A DNA stretch of 17,639 nucleotides from Seribacter sulfatis. Its GTDB lineage: Bacteria > Verrucomicrobiota > Verrucomicrobiia > Opitutales > Seribacteraceae. A program made the translations under genes and the position numbers. The stretch covers positions 1 through 17,639 of the forward strand of contig NZ_CAXLMO010000075.1 in NCBI RefSeq assembly GCF_964187635.1, read 5' to 3'. Numbering within the stretch: position 1 is the stretch's first letter; the number at the start of each line of letters is the position of its first letter. The notes below the pieces were generated by a model. That model did no database searches, was not told the DNA's origin, and saw nothing but the letters and a program-made list of their open reading frames with translations. This document shows positions 1 through 6,758 of this stretch, piece by piece.

Positions 1-112
1 AGTAATTAACTCCCCGAATATCAATCTTACCCGAATACGGTACTGGAGTGGCGGACCAAAGTGAGAGAGTAAACAAAAATGAAAGTAGTAAAAAAGGCGG
101 TATAAACTTCAT
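1..112 (-). CDS. Secreted protein of unknown function, N-terminal fragment only
   Basis: An open frame begins with ATG at 112-110 on the minus strand and stays open to the left edge, giving 37 residues. The product starts MKFIPPFLLLSF and continues with more hydrophobic residues up to LWSA. This is a typical Sec signal peptide: a lysine, a long hydrophobic core, and a small-residue cleavage site near Ser20-Ala21. The mature part begins TPVPYSGKIDIRGVNY. An in-frame ATG at 121-119 could add three residues (MQS). No Shine-Dalgarno sequence is visible before either ATG. The gene lies downstream of, and on the same strand as, the tmRNA gene, with a 275-nt gap. The family cannot be told from so short a piece; export from the cytoplasm is the only supported inference. 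Confidence 0.6.
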   Translation of the reverse strand, partial: MKFIPPFLLLSFLFTLSLWSATPVPYSGKIDIRGVNY

Positions 113-387
113 GCTTTGCATGATTGTACGATTACACTGAATTGTCAATGTATTGGGGTTGAATGACAATCGATATAAAGATTACTGTCGTAAGAGATTC
201 CTAGAACAGATCGTCAAATGCTGACCCAATGATGAAAACTTGATCAAGATATTGACTAACATTTCTGGGAAAACGGGTCAAAATGGGTCTAAGTCGGTCA
301 AAATTGGCTTATTCAAAACAGAGCCCAAGAACCGCTTGAAACCTGTATCCTTACAGGGATTAGTGCCCGAAAAGGTCTTTGAAACTT
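113..387. other. Gene-free stretch between tmRNA and secreted protein
   Basis: No convincing coding frame is present; an open frame from 240 to 470 runs into the tmRNA 3' end and is not a gene. The stretch holds the inverted repeat at 141-170 and two copies of GGTCAAAAT (276-284 and 296-304), 20 nt apart. It also holds a small perfect hairpin at 342-357 (CCTGTA, loop TCCT, TACAGG). On the minus strand that hairpin lies about 30 nt past the tmRNA 3' end and is followed only by TTTC, so it is at best a weak terminator or processing site. The rest shows nothing recognisable. Confidence 0.5.
141..170. repeat. Perfect 7-bp inverted repeat, possible operator
   Basis: ATTGTCA (141-147) and TGACAAT (164-170) are exact inverted copies separated by 16 nt. 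They lie 29-58 nt upstream of the start codon of the secreted-protein gene that reads leftward from 112. On the minus strand, the copies also provide TTGTCA and TTGACA elements resembling a -35 box. The spacing would suit a dimeric regulator, but no regulator is known and two 7-mers can occur by chance. Confidence 0.25.
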
Positions 388-763
388 TGGTGGAGGTGGC
401 GGGAATCGAACCCGCGTCCCGCAATCTTTCTGATTCGGCGTCTACGTATGTAGTTCTCTTATTGATTTAGGACTAATGAAGGAAGGAACACCTATTAATC
501 CGAGGTTATCTTCAACCGTTTAGCCTCCGATAGACAACCAAACGCTCCGAGGTTTTACCTGCCTTTTAACGCCCCGACCACCCAGCAGGTGTCAGTGGAC
601 TGTCGACGTCGCAGAACTAAGCTGCGAGGGCTTCGAACTCAGGTTCGAAGTTAACGATATTATTTTCGCCATTTAATGATTTGAAGCATTTTTTACGAGG
701 CCAAGCGTCATCCTCGATACGCGACCGGATTTTCCACATTGCAGTCGAATCCGGAACACCCCC
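388..763 (-). ncRNA. ssrA: Transfer-messenger RNA (tmRNA), one-piece form
   Basis: tmRNA rescues ribosomes stalled on broken mRNAs. It acts first as an alanyl-tRNA and then as a short mRNA encoding a degradation tag. Read on the minus strand, the 376-nt gene starts GGGGGTGTTCCGGATTCGAC and ends with an encoded CCA (390-388). The 5' GGGGGTG pairs with CACCTCC before the discriminator A, giving a 7-bp acceptor stem that includes the G3-U70 wobble recognised by alanyl-tRNA synthetase. The T arm (GGGTTCGATTCCC) is canonical. The tag frame ends in Ala-Leu-Ala-Ala-stop. Both halves of the tRNA-like domain are in the usual order, so the gene is not permuted. Boundaries follow from the acceptor stem and should be accurate to a base or two. 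Confidence 0.97.
617..670 (-). other. tmRNA proteolysis-tag reading frame (17 codons plus stop)
   Basis: The frame decodes as GENNIVNFEPEFEALAA followed by TAG. The resume codon is taken as GGC at 670-668, because it is preceded by UAAAU, which has the U and A at -5 and -4 seen before the E. coli resume codon. The ALAA ending is the classical ClpXP/SspB-type degron. The tag is longer than the 10-11 residues (including the first alanine) of E. coli. Within it CTTCGAAC and GTTCGAAG (650-643 and 638-631) form a perfect 8-bp hairpin with a 4-nt loop. A second hairpin (627-609, 6-bp stem) holds the stop codon in its loop. The exact resume codon is inferred, not shown. Confidence 0.8.
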
Positions 764-788
764 AACAAAATTTCAAAGACCAATTTTC

Positions 789-817
789 AACATAAGCTTG
801 AATGATGATTTCGTCAA
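789..817 (-). promoter_or_regulatory. Sigma-70 type promoter for ssrA
   Basis: On the minus strand TTGACG (817-812) and TATGTT (794-789) are separated by exactly 17 nt, a near-consensus -35/-10 pair. Transcription would begin near 782, leaving a leader of roughly 19 nt before the mature 5' end at 763. That leader would be removed by RNase P, as expected for pre-tmRNA. Confidence 0.6.
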
Positions 818-917
818 GATTCTGGGTGGAGTATCACAATAATATAAGGGTGGTGAGTAATAAAATCGTATTTTTCGTTGCGAAAAAAAAAGATTAATGA
901 AGACTTGTTACTCTTGA

Positions 918-3050
918 ATGACTAAAACAAAACAAAACTTGCCTGGCGTCCAATATTTCAACCGTGAATTAAGTTGGTTAGCTTTTAATAACCGAGTTTT
1001 AGATCAAGCATTATCGACTCGCTATCCTCTGCTTGAAAGAATTCGCTTTCTCTCTTTTGTCTGTTCAAACCTCGATCAATTTTATGAAATTCGGGTGGCC
1101 GGATTACTGCAAAAAGTAGACGGTGGATCAACCAAAAGTGGGATCGATGGAATGCTACCTGCAGAATTGTTGGATGAGATCCGTATTCAGGCAGGGCGAA
1201 TGGCAGAAGATAAACAAGCGTGCTGGAATAATGTGCTTCAACCTGCCCTTCATAAAAACAATATTTCATTCAAGAAGGTGGAGGAATTATCAAAGGAGCA
1301 ATTCAATTGGCTGAAAACTTATTTCAAAAAGGAAGTCTTTCCAGTACTGACTCCTCTTGCGATTGACCCTACCCATCCATTTCCTCTCATACTCAATAAG
1401 TCTCTGAATTTAATTGTTGCTTTAAAGAATCAAAGGAAAAAAAAGGCAGATACTCTTATGGCGGTGGTTCCCGTCCCTCGCGTACTGCCAAGGTTATTAG
1501 AAATCAAAGCCAAGGGCACCACGAATAAAACATTTTTGTTCTTGAGTGATGTCGTCCGACATTTTGTGGATGACCTTTTCCCGGGTCATGTCGCCACTGG
1601 GGCCTGGGCATTTAGGATTACTCGAAATAGTCACCTCTATGTGGATGAGGAGGAGGTAGAAAACTTATTGCAAAGTATAGAAGAAGAATTACACAATCTG
1701 CGAAAAGGTGCTGCGGTTCGCCTTGAAATTGACAAGGGGGTAAAGGAAGAAGTTTTAAACTATCTGCTAGGTGCAATTCATTTATCGAAAAAAGATGTGA
1801 TTCCTGTAGACGGACCCATTAATCTTTACCGTTTAATGTCGTTGCCTGGATTGATCGATCAACCCGAGCTTAAATTTCCCTCCTTTGAAGCTTACAGTCC
1901 ATTTGAATTCGAAGATAAAGAAAAGATTTTTGATACTTTAAAAAAGAAAGATATTCTTCTCCATCACCCTTATGATTCATTTGGTCCAGTAGTAGACTTA
2001 TTACGACAGGCTGCCATTGACCCGAATGTATTTGCGATAAAACTTACTATTTACCGAACAAATGGAAATTCTCCTATTGTGCGGGCATTGATGGATGCAG
2101 CAAAAAACGGCAAGCAGGTTACGGCTTTGGTTGAGTTAAAGGCGAGATTTGACGAAGAGGCAAATGTCCAATGGGCTTACAAGATGGAAGAAGTCGGAGT
2201 ACATGTTGTCTATGGACTGCCGGGATTAAAAACACACTCCAAGTGCTGTCTTATAGTCAGGAAAGAAGACTCCAAGCTCACCAGTTATGCTCACTTGGGT
2301 ACCGGTAATTACAATCCCAGTACAGCCAGAACATATACTGACTATAGTCTGTTTACCTGTCATCCATCGTACACATCTGATTTAACCAACTTATTTAATA
2401 CTTTAACGGGGTACAGCCGAACGCCCCGGTTTAAAAAGCTCTTAGTGGCACCCTTTACCCTTCATGACCGCATGATCAAATTGATTTCGAATGAAATCGA
2501 TGCTGTGCGTGACGGAAAGCCTGGGAAAATCATAATCAAGGTAAACAGTCTAATTGACCAACCAGTCATTGACGCACTTTATCTTGCCTCACAGGAAGGG
2601 GTAAAAGTGGAGCTAATAATAAGGGGGATATGCGGTTTGATTCCAGGTGTGAGAGGAATGAGTGAAAACATAAAGGTTCGCAGTTTACTGGGTCAATTTT
2701 TAGAGCACAGCCGTGTTTTCTATTTCCAAAATGGAAAGCCAGGATGTAAACTTTATCTTGGTAGTGCGGATTGGATGCCCCGAAATTTTCTACGTAGGGT
2801 GGAAGCCGTTTTTCCGATCGAGGATCCTGAAAAAATTGCCTCCGTATTAAACGACCTCGAAAAGATACTATCTGACAACGAAGGAGCAAGCCTGCTCAAA
2901 AAGGATGGAACTTACTCACGAATAAAGCCCCCCGCTAAATCCAAAGCTTCATTCTCTTCCCAACAGGCATTGCTGGAAAAATCTGCGAACCACCATACGG
3001 TGAAAAAGGAAAGTAAATCAACTACTCCCCCGAGAAAACCCAAGAATTAG
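918..3050 (+). CDS. ppk1: Polyphosphate kinase 1 (Ppk1)
   Basis: Ppk1 reversibly transfers the terminal phosphate of ATP to inorganic polyphosphate; it serves phosphate storage and stress responses and is often membrane associated. The 710-residue length is normal for the family. The N domain opens with the signature FNRELSWLAFNNRV (14-27). The two phospholipase-D-like catalytic domains carry the autophosphorylated histidine His440 in GLKTHSKCCLI and the second essential histidine His597 in FLEHSRVFYF. Other family blocks are YRTNGNSPIVRAL (379-391), HLGTGNYNP (459-467) and GSADWMPRN (615-623). The last 45 or so residues are a basic, Pro/Lys/Ser-rich tail without family signature. The ATG at 918 is preceded only by a weak purine run. 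The gene points away from ssrA and converges on the TonB-like block. No pho box or ppx gene is seen next to it. Confidence 0.97.
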   Translation: MTKTKQNLPGVQYFNRELSWLAFNNRVLDQALSTRYPLLERIRFLSFVCSNLDQFYEIRVAGLLQKVDGGSTKSGIDGMLPAELLDEIRIQAGRMAEDKQACWNNVLQPALHKNNISFKKVEELSKEQFNWLKTYFKKEVFPVLTPLAIDPTHPFPLILNKSLNLIVALKNQRKKKADTLMAVVPVPRVLPRLLEIKAKGTTNKTFLFLSDVVRHFVDDLFPGHVATGAWAFRITRNSHLYVDEEEVENLLQSIEEELHNLRKGAAVRLEIDKGVKEEVLNYLLGAIHLSKKDVIPVDGPINLYRLMSLPGLIDQPELKFPSFEAYSPFEFEDKEKIFDTLKKKDILLHHPYDSFGPVVDLLRQAAIDPNVFAIKLTIYRTNGNSPIVRALMDAAKNGKQVTALVELKARFDEEANVQWAYKMEEVGVHVVYGLPGLKTHSKCCLIVRKEDSKLTSYAHLGTGNYNPSTARTYTDYSLFTCHPSYTSDLTNLFNTLTGYSRTPRFKKLLVAPFTLHDRMIKLISNEIDAVRDGKPGKIIIKVNSLIDQPVIDALYLASQEGVKVELIIRGICGLIPGVRGMSENIKVRSLLGQFLEHSRVFYFQNGKPGCKLYLGSADWMPRNFLRRVEAVFPIEDPEKIASVLNDLEKILSDNEGASLLKKDGTYSRIKPPAKSKASFSSQQALLEKSANHHTVKKESKSTTPPRKPKN

Positions 3051-3164
3051 AGCAAAGCAGACAACGAATAGCCCTAAGCCAATAATCGGATCCCTGGACA
3101 AACATAACAAGATACCGACTATACAAAGAATTGGTGCTACCGGTCTGCGCCAGTCAAATTTCAT
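3018..3164 (-). CDS. Small hydrophobic protein, 48 residues, two predicted membrane segments
   Basis: An ATG at 3164-3162 lies 6 nt after the stop codon of the TonB-like gene and opens a 48-codon frame ending TGA at 3020-3018. The product begins MKFDWRRPVAPILCIVGILL. Two hydrophobic segments, about residues 9-22 and 27-43, flank a short polar SRDP turn, and Trp-Arg-Arg precedes the first, as in a small inner-membrane hairpin protein. The last 33 nt are antisense to the 3' end of ppk1. I recognise no family. The tight spacing to the upstream gene and the clean membrane pattern favour a real gene translated by coupling. Against it are the short length and the lack of a Shine-Dalgarno sequence. 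If the frame is spurious, 3051-3170 is simply the intergenic gap between convergent genes. Confidence 0.45.
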   Translation of the reverse strand: MKFDWRRPVAPILCIVGILLCLSRDPIIGLGLFVVCFALILGFSRGSS

Positions 3165-3170
3165 AGTTCA

Positions 3171-3980
3171 CTATCTTACTCGAAACGGGATTTCGAGGGA
3201 AGAAGAAAGTGTTCCACCCGGCGGACGGCCCAAGTTGCCAACTGACTTACTTACCTGAATGACCAATCGATCCAGGGCTTGATTTCCGGATGACCTTGAA
3301 ATAGTGGGAGAGATCAAAGTACCGTTCGAAGAAATCTTAAAAGATAAAAAGGCTTCCCCTTCAATCGCAATATTTGATTCGGATTGTAATCTCCGCCAGA
3401 CTGCTTCGAGTTTTGATTTAACTGCTCCTAAGTATCGATTTAAGATTGTGGGATCGACTTGGGTTGATTGTGAAGCAGGATTCGAAATCGTAATTTGCGG
3501 GAGAGCGAATTTTTTTGGATCAATCCGAACTCGAGGTACCTGTTTAACCGGCTTGGAGGAAACCTTGGGCGGAGATTGAACAGGGTGCTTTTTTTGAAAT
3601 TGGGCAATTGATATAGTCTTGGGTTTTTGGACAACTGGTTTGGGTTTTGGTTTTACAATCGGTCGAGGGGTAGGTTTTGGTTTTACGATTGGCTTGGGCT
3701 TTGGTTTTTGAACCACCGGTTTTGGTTTGGGTTTAGGTTGGGTAACAACCCTGGGTTTAACTGGAGTCACCACTGGAGGAACCGGTTTTGGTTCTGGTTT
3801 ATAAACGGGGGGGGGCGGAGGCACGAATGAGGCAGATGCTAACTCAAAAACATGAACCTCTTCTTTTTCCTCCTCGCAACTTGGTAGAAAGCCCAAAAAA
3901 CCTGCCAGTGTAATCAGTACCACATGGCCAATAAATGTATTCACGAAGAATCTCGATTCTTTCTTTGTTAATCCTAGCAT
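3171..3980 (-). CDS. TonB-like energy transducer with Pro/Lys-rich linker
   Basis: TonB proteins span the periplasm and pass proton-motive energy from ExbB/ExbD in the inner membrane to outer-membrane receptors. This 269-residue protein has the expected three-part build. One membrane anchor (about 12-33) follows a short cytoplasmic start. A long Pro/Lys linker (54-120) is built on KPKPKPVV-like units. The C-terminal domain (about 180-269) contains GEAFLSFKISSNGTL and ISRSSGNQALDRLV, matching the TonB/TolA C-terminal pattern of a strand, a Gly turn, SSG and a leucine helix. The ATG at 3980 has a plausible GGGTGA ribosome-binding site about 7 nt upstream. No exbB or exbD is adjacent, so its partners must be elsewhere. 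A TolA-type protein is the main alternative. The hydrolase gene upstream is 65 nt away on the same strand. Confidence 0.85.
   Translation of the reverse strand: MLGLTKKESRFFVNTFIGHVVLITLAGFLGFLPSCEEEKEEVHVFELASASFVPPPPPVYKPEPKPVPPVVTPVKPRVVTQPKPKPKPVVQKPKPKPIVKPKPTPRPIVKPKPKPVVQKPKTISIAQFQKKHPVQSPPKVSSKPVKQVPRVRIDPKKFALPQITISNPASQSTQVDPTILNRYLGAVKSKLEAVWRRLQSESNIAIEGEAFLSFKISSNGTLISPTISRSSGNQALDRLVIQVSKSVGNLGRPPGGTLSSSLEIPFRVR
3620..3821 (-). repeat. Degenerate tandem repeat encoding the Pro/Lys linker
   Basis: On the plus strand the stretch is a run of GGTTTTGGTTTT-like units with strong purine/pyrimidine asymmetry. It encodes repeated Lys-Pro pairs (KPKPKP then IV or VV) in residues 54-120 of the TonB-like protein. 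Such tracts keep the linker extended across the periplasm and can vary in length by slippage. The units are irregular and coding, so this is not a CRISPR or a mobile repeat. Confidence 0.7.
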
Positions 3981-4045
3981 ATTTTATTCACCCGCATTTA
4001 TAATGTAAGACCTAGAACCATCTTAAATGTTCAATCATAGTTGAA

Positions 4046-4855
4046 TCAATCATTAACTAAATTTTCAAGAAACTTATAAATTGATTCATCGTATAATCTC
4101 CCGCCCACTTCAGCGATATTGTTATGTGACGCTCCTTTAATTTCGAGTAATTCATTGGGATGTGGGAGTGCTCGGTGAATTTTGCGGCCCTGTCGAAATG
4201 GGACGACCTCATCCATATTTCCATGAATAACGAGAGAAGGGCATTGAATAGACGAAACAAAGTTTATGTTTCGAAATCGGTCCCACGGCAAAACTGGAAT
4301 TTCTGTAATAGTTCGAAAGGCACTCAAAAATGGAGTTTCAAGGACTAATCCAGCAACTTCATTTTTCGAGGCAAGAAAGCAAGACGGACCAGTCCCCAGG
4401 GATCGACCCCAAAGAATAATATTCTGTGGAGCCACCCCCATCTCGGTGATCAAATGATCATATAAACACTTGATTGCCTGGTAGCATCCCTCCTCTGTGG
4501 GGGTTCCACCACTCAAGCCATAACCTGGATAGTCATAAGAAATGAAATCACATCCAAACCGGGTGAGTTTTTTTAATTGCTCTCTTACCATCCCCAAGTC
4601 TTCTCCATTACCGTGACTGTAAAGCACAACTAAACCGTTCGTTTTCTTCGCCTCTTCCTGGATACATGCAATTTCAATTTCATTTGGGATAGATATTAAA
4701 AAATCGACCTCCTTTTTTGAATAAGTGGCGGGTTGAGGAAAAGGGAAAAGAATCTTCTCCGCATAAAACCATGCGAAAACGAGAAAGAGGAGATAGAAAA
4801 AAGCAAAAAGTAAAATAATTCTCGGCCAAGGTAGATTGATGAATTCGTTAAGCAT
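4046..4855 (-). CDS. Membrane-anchored alpha/beta hydrolase (BEM46/ABHD17-like)
   Basis: This is a serine hydrolase of unknown substrate, 269 residues long. A single strongly hydrophobic segment (about 11-32) forms an N-terminal anchor, as in ABHD13/BEM46 and related proteins. The alpha/beta hydrolase fold follows. The oxyanion region is LYSHGNGED (78-86), then YDYPGYGLSGG (107-117). The nucleophile elbow is GRSLG with Ser152, the acid is Asp215 in HGNMDEVVP, and the base is His244 in GASHNN. All three triad residues are in the correct order and spacing, so the enzyme should be active, as an esterase, thioesterase or peptidase. The start ATG is clear but lacks a Shine-Dalgarno sequence. The gene is divergent from ugd across a 77-bp gap and is followed on the same strand by the TonB-like gene. 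Confidence 0.85.
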   Translation of the reverse strand: MLNEFINLPWPRIILLFAFFYLLFLVFAWFYAEKILFPFPQPATYSKKEVDFLISIPNEIEIACIQEEAKKTNGLVVLYSHGNGEDLGMVREQLKKLTRFGCDFISYDYPGYGLSGGTPTEEGCYQAIKCLYDHLITEMGVAPQNIILWGRSLGTGPSCFLASKNEVAGLVLETPFLSAFRTITEIPVLPWDRFRNINFVSSIQCPSLVIHGNMDEVVPFRQGRKIHRALPHPNELLEIKGASHNNIAEVGGRLYDESIYKFLENLVND

Positions 4856-4865
4856 AATATAAAGG

Positions 4866-4895
4866 TTACAAAAGAAATTGGTTAAGAATTATAGA
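4866..4895 (+). promoter_or_regulatory. Possible promoter for ugd
   Basis: TTACAA (4866-4871) and TATAGA (4890-4895) are separated by 18 nt within the 77-bp divergent gap. Transcription would start near 4902, about 30 nt before the ugd ATG. The match is fair, and the AT-rich gap makes chance matches likely. Confidence 0.35.
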
Positions 4896-4932
4896 ATCGC
4901 AAGAACCTAAAGATTTAAATACTAATACTAGC

Positions 4933-6291
4933 ATGAAAATTTGTTGTATTGGTGCAGGTTATGTAGGTGGACCGACGATGGCGATGATTGCAAAGAATTG
5001 CGTGGACTCGAAGGTTACGGTAGTCGATTTAAATCAAGAGAGAATTGATTCATGGAATTCTGACGATCTCCCGATATACGAACCCGGTCTTTTAGAAGTT
5101 GTTAAGGCAGCACGGGGAAGGAATTTATTCTTTTCTACTGAGATTGATCAAACCATACAAGATTCCGATATTATTTTTATCAGCGTCAATACTCCCACTA
5201 AGGATTATGGATCCGGTAAAGGGAGAGCGGCAGACCTCAGGTTTGTTGAGTCCTGTGCCAGGAACATTGCGAAGGTGGGAGGGGGCAATAAGATTGTAGT
5301 CGAAAAATCGACCGTGCCAGTCCGAACCGCACAAATGGTGAAAGAAATCCTGGGCGAATCAAATAATGGATTTTCTTATCAAGTATTATCGAATCCAGAA
5401 TTTCTTGCCGAAGGAACTGCCATTGCTGACTTGGAGAACCCGGATCGAGTTTTAATTGGTGGGGATCAATCAAAAGAAGGACTTGAAGCAATTGAAAAGG
5501 TGGTCAGTTTGTATAATCAATGGATTGACAGGGAGAATATTATTACAACAAACCTGTGGTCTTCTGAACTTTCTAAACTCACCGCAAATGCTTTTTTAGC
5601 CCAGCGAATCTCAAGTATTAATGCAATTTCTGCCCTATGTGAGGCAACGGGAGCAGATGTGGATGAAGTCGCAAACGCAATCGGAACTGATTCTCGTATT
5701 GGTCCAAAATTCCTTAAGAGTTCTGTTGGATTTGGTGGTTCCTGCTTCCAAAAAGATATTCTAAACTTATCGTATTTATGCCAACACTTTGGCTTGCCAG
5801 AAGTCGCAGAGTATTGGGACCAGGTTGTCCGAATGAATGACTATCAAAAAGATCGATTCGTTCAACGCATCATGGATGCAATGTTTAACACGGTATCCGG
5901 CAAAAAAATTGCCATCCTAGGATTTGCATTCAAAAAGGATACCAATGATGCTCGTGAGTCACCTGCAATCGCGGTTTGTTCTAGATTACTGGATGAAAGA
6001 GCACATCTTGCAATTTACGACCCGCAAGTTCCTAAAGATACTATTCTGTCTTCCTTACGACTTGATGCAAATGACAAAAGAGTGTCATTTCATGATTGTG
6101 CAACTGATGCAGCAAATGGAACCCATGCGATTGCCTTGCTTACAGAGTGGGATGAATTTAAAAAGCTAAATTTAAAAGAAATCTATGCGGAGATGGAAAA
6201 ACCGGCTCATTTCTTTGATGGACGAAATTTAATCGACCCTATTGAAGTACAAAATGCAGGTTTTAGACTTCATCGAATTGGAAAAGGGTAG
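4933..6291 (+). CDS. ugd: UDP-glucose 6-dehydrogenase, animal-like type
   Basis: Ugd oxidises UDP-glucose to UDP-glucuronate with two NAD+, supplying precursors for exopolysaccharide, lipopolysaccharide or capsule. The 452-residue protein has the N-terminal Rossmann motif GAGYVGGPT (7-15), the central dimerisation helix, and a C-terminal domain with LGFAFKKDTNDARESP (329-344). Catalytic Cys271 sits in GFGGSCFQKD, with Asp275, Lys215, Asn219 and Glu156 in family positions. Its long blocks, such as WNSDDLPIYEPGL, FISVNTPTKDYG.GKGRAADL and WSSELSKLTANAFLAQR, match the vertebrate/plant enzyme far better than short bacterial Ugd such as that of E. coli. Numbering runs a constant five residues behind human UGDH through Glu156, Lys215, Asn219, Cys271 and Asp275. 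No glycosyltransferase or epimerase lies beside it. Its stop is 5 nt from the convergent nusB stop. Confidence 0.97.
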   Translation: MKICCIGAGYVGGPTMAMIAKNCVDSKVTVVDLNQERIDSWNSDDLPIYEPGLLEVVKAARGRNLFFSTEIDQTIQDSDIIFISVNTPTKDYGSGKGRAADLRFVESCARNIAKVGGGNKIVVEKSTVPVRTAQMVKEILGESNNGFSYQVLSNPEFLAEGTAIADLENPDRVLIGGDQSKEGLEAIEKVVSLYNQWIDRENIITTNLWSSELSKLTANAFLAQRISSINAISALCEATGADVDEVANAIGTDSRIGPKFLKSSVGFGGSCFQKDILNLSYLCQHFGLPEVAEYWDQVVRMNDYQKDRFVQRIMDAMFNTVSGKKIAILGFAFKKDTNDARESPAIAVCSRLLDERAHLAIYDPQVPKDTILSSLRLDANDKRVSFHDCATDAANGTHAIALLTEWDEFKKLNLKEIYAEMEKPAHFFDGRNLIDPIEVQNAGFRLHRIGKG

Positions 6292-6296
6292 GTTCT

Positions 6297-6758
6297 TTAA
6301 ATCGCGGGTCGCCTCGCCGGTCTCGGCAACCTGCTGAGCACTTTATCGAGAACGCCATTTAAAAATTTCTTGGAGTTTTCTGTGGAAAATTCCTTACTAA
6401 TTTCTAAAGTTTCATCAATTACAACTACTGGTGGAATATCGAGCCGGTATTGAATTTCATAAATCGCAACTCGAAGGAGTCCAAGATCGGCTTTTGCAAT
6501 TCTCGAAAATTCCCAATTGTCGACTAATTCTTTGATCATTGAATCAATAATTTCTTTCTTCTCAATAATTCCATCCACAAGTTCTATGGCATAGGAGTAA
6601 TAAATTTCATCCTTACCCAGCCGGAATATAAAATCTTTAAGATCACGGCTTATATCATCCGAAGGGTTCATTTCCCATTGAAAAATGAACCGAAATGCAG
6701 TGGCACGATTTTGCCGCCTTTGGCTCCACTGTGGGTTAGTAATTAAATCTTCGTCCAT
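6297..6758 (-). CDS. nusB: Transcription antitermination factor NusB
   Basis: NusB binds boxA RNA with NusE (S10) and supports antitermination on rRNA operons. The 153-residue all-helical protein has the Arg-rich N-terminal RNA-binding start RRQNRATAFRFIFQWE (14-29). The C-terminal family signature is IDETLEISKEFSTENSKKF (114-132), followed by LNGVLDKVLSRL (133-144). The length is typical. The ATG at 6758 lies inside the last codons of ribH, a 16-nt overlap that suggests translational coupling. Linkage of nusB with ribH is common in bacteria. The gene ends only 5 nt from the convergent ugd stop, and no intrinsic terminator is visible between the two. Confidence 0.95.
   Translation of the reverse strand: MDEDLITNPQWSQRRQNRATAFRFIFQWEMNPSDDISRDLKDFIFRLGKDEIYYSYAIELVDGIIEKKEIIDSMIKELVDNWEFSRIAKADLGLLRVAIYEIQYRLDIPPVVVIDETLEISKEFSTENSKKFLNGVLDKVLSRLPRPARRPAI

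Noticed and set aside
342..357. Strong intrinsic terminator for ssrA
   Set aside because: The hairpin is perfect, but it has only 6 bp and is followed by three T residues, so it is noted only as a weak candidate.
240..470. Open frame of 76 codons on the plus strand
   Set aside because: It starts at TTG and runs into the tmRNA 3' end in antisense; the product has no family features.
2566..2889. 107-codon frame antisense to ppk1, and a similar one at 985-1269
   Set aside because: Both lie wholly inside the strongly conserved ppk1 coding frame; they are mirror frames without independent support.
3620..3821. Repetitive GGTTTTGG-type DNA that could suggest a CRISPR or satellite array
   Set aside because: Units are irregular, have no distinct spacers, and encode the Lys-Pro linker of the TonB-like protein.
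6280..6310. Shared bidirectional terminator between convergent ugd and nusB
   Set aside because: Only 5 nt separate the stop codons, and no hairpin with a T run is visible on either strand.
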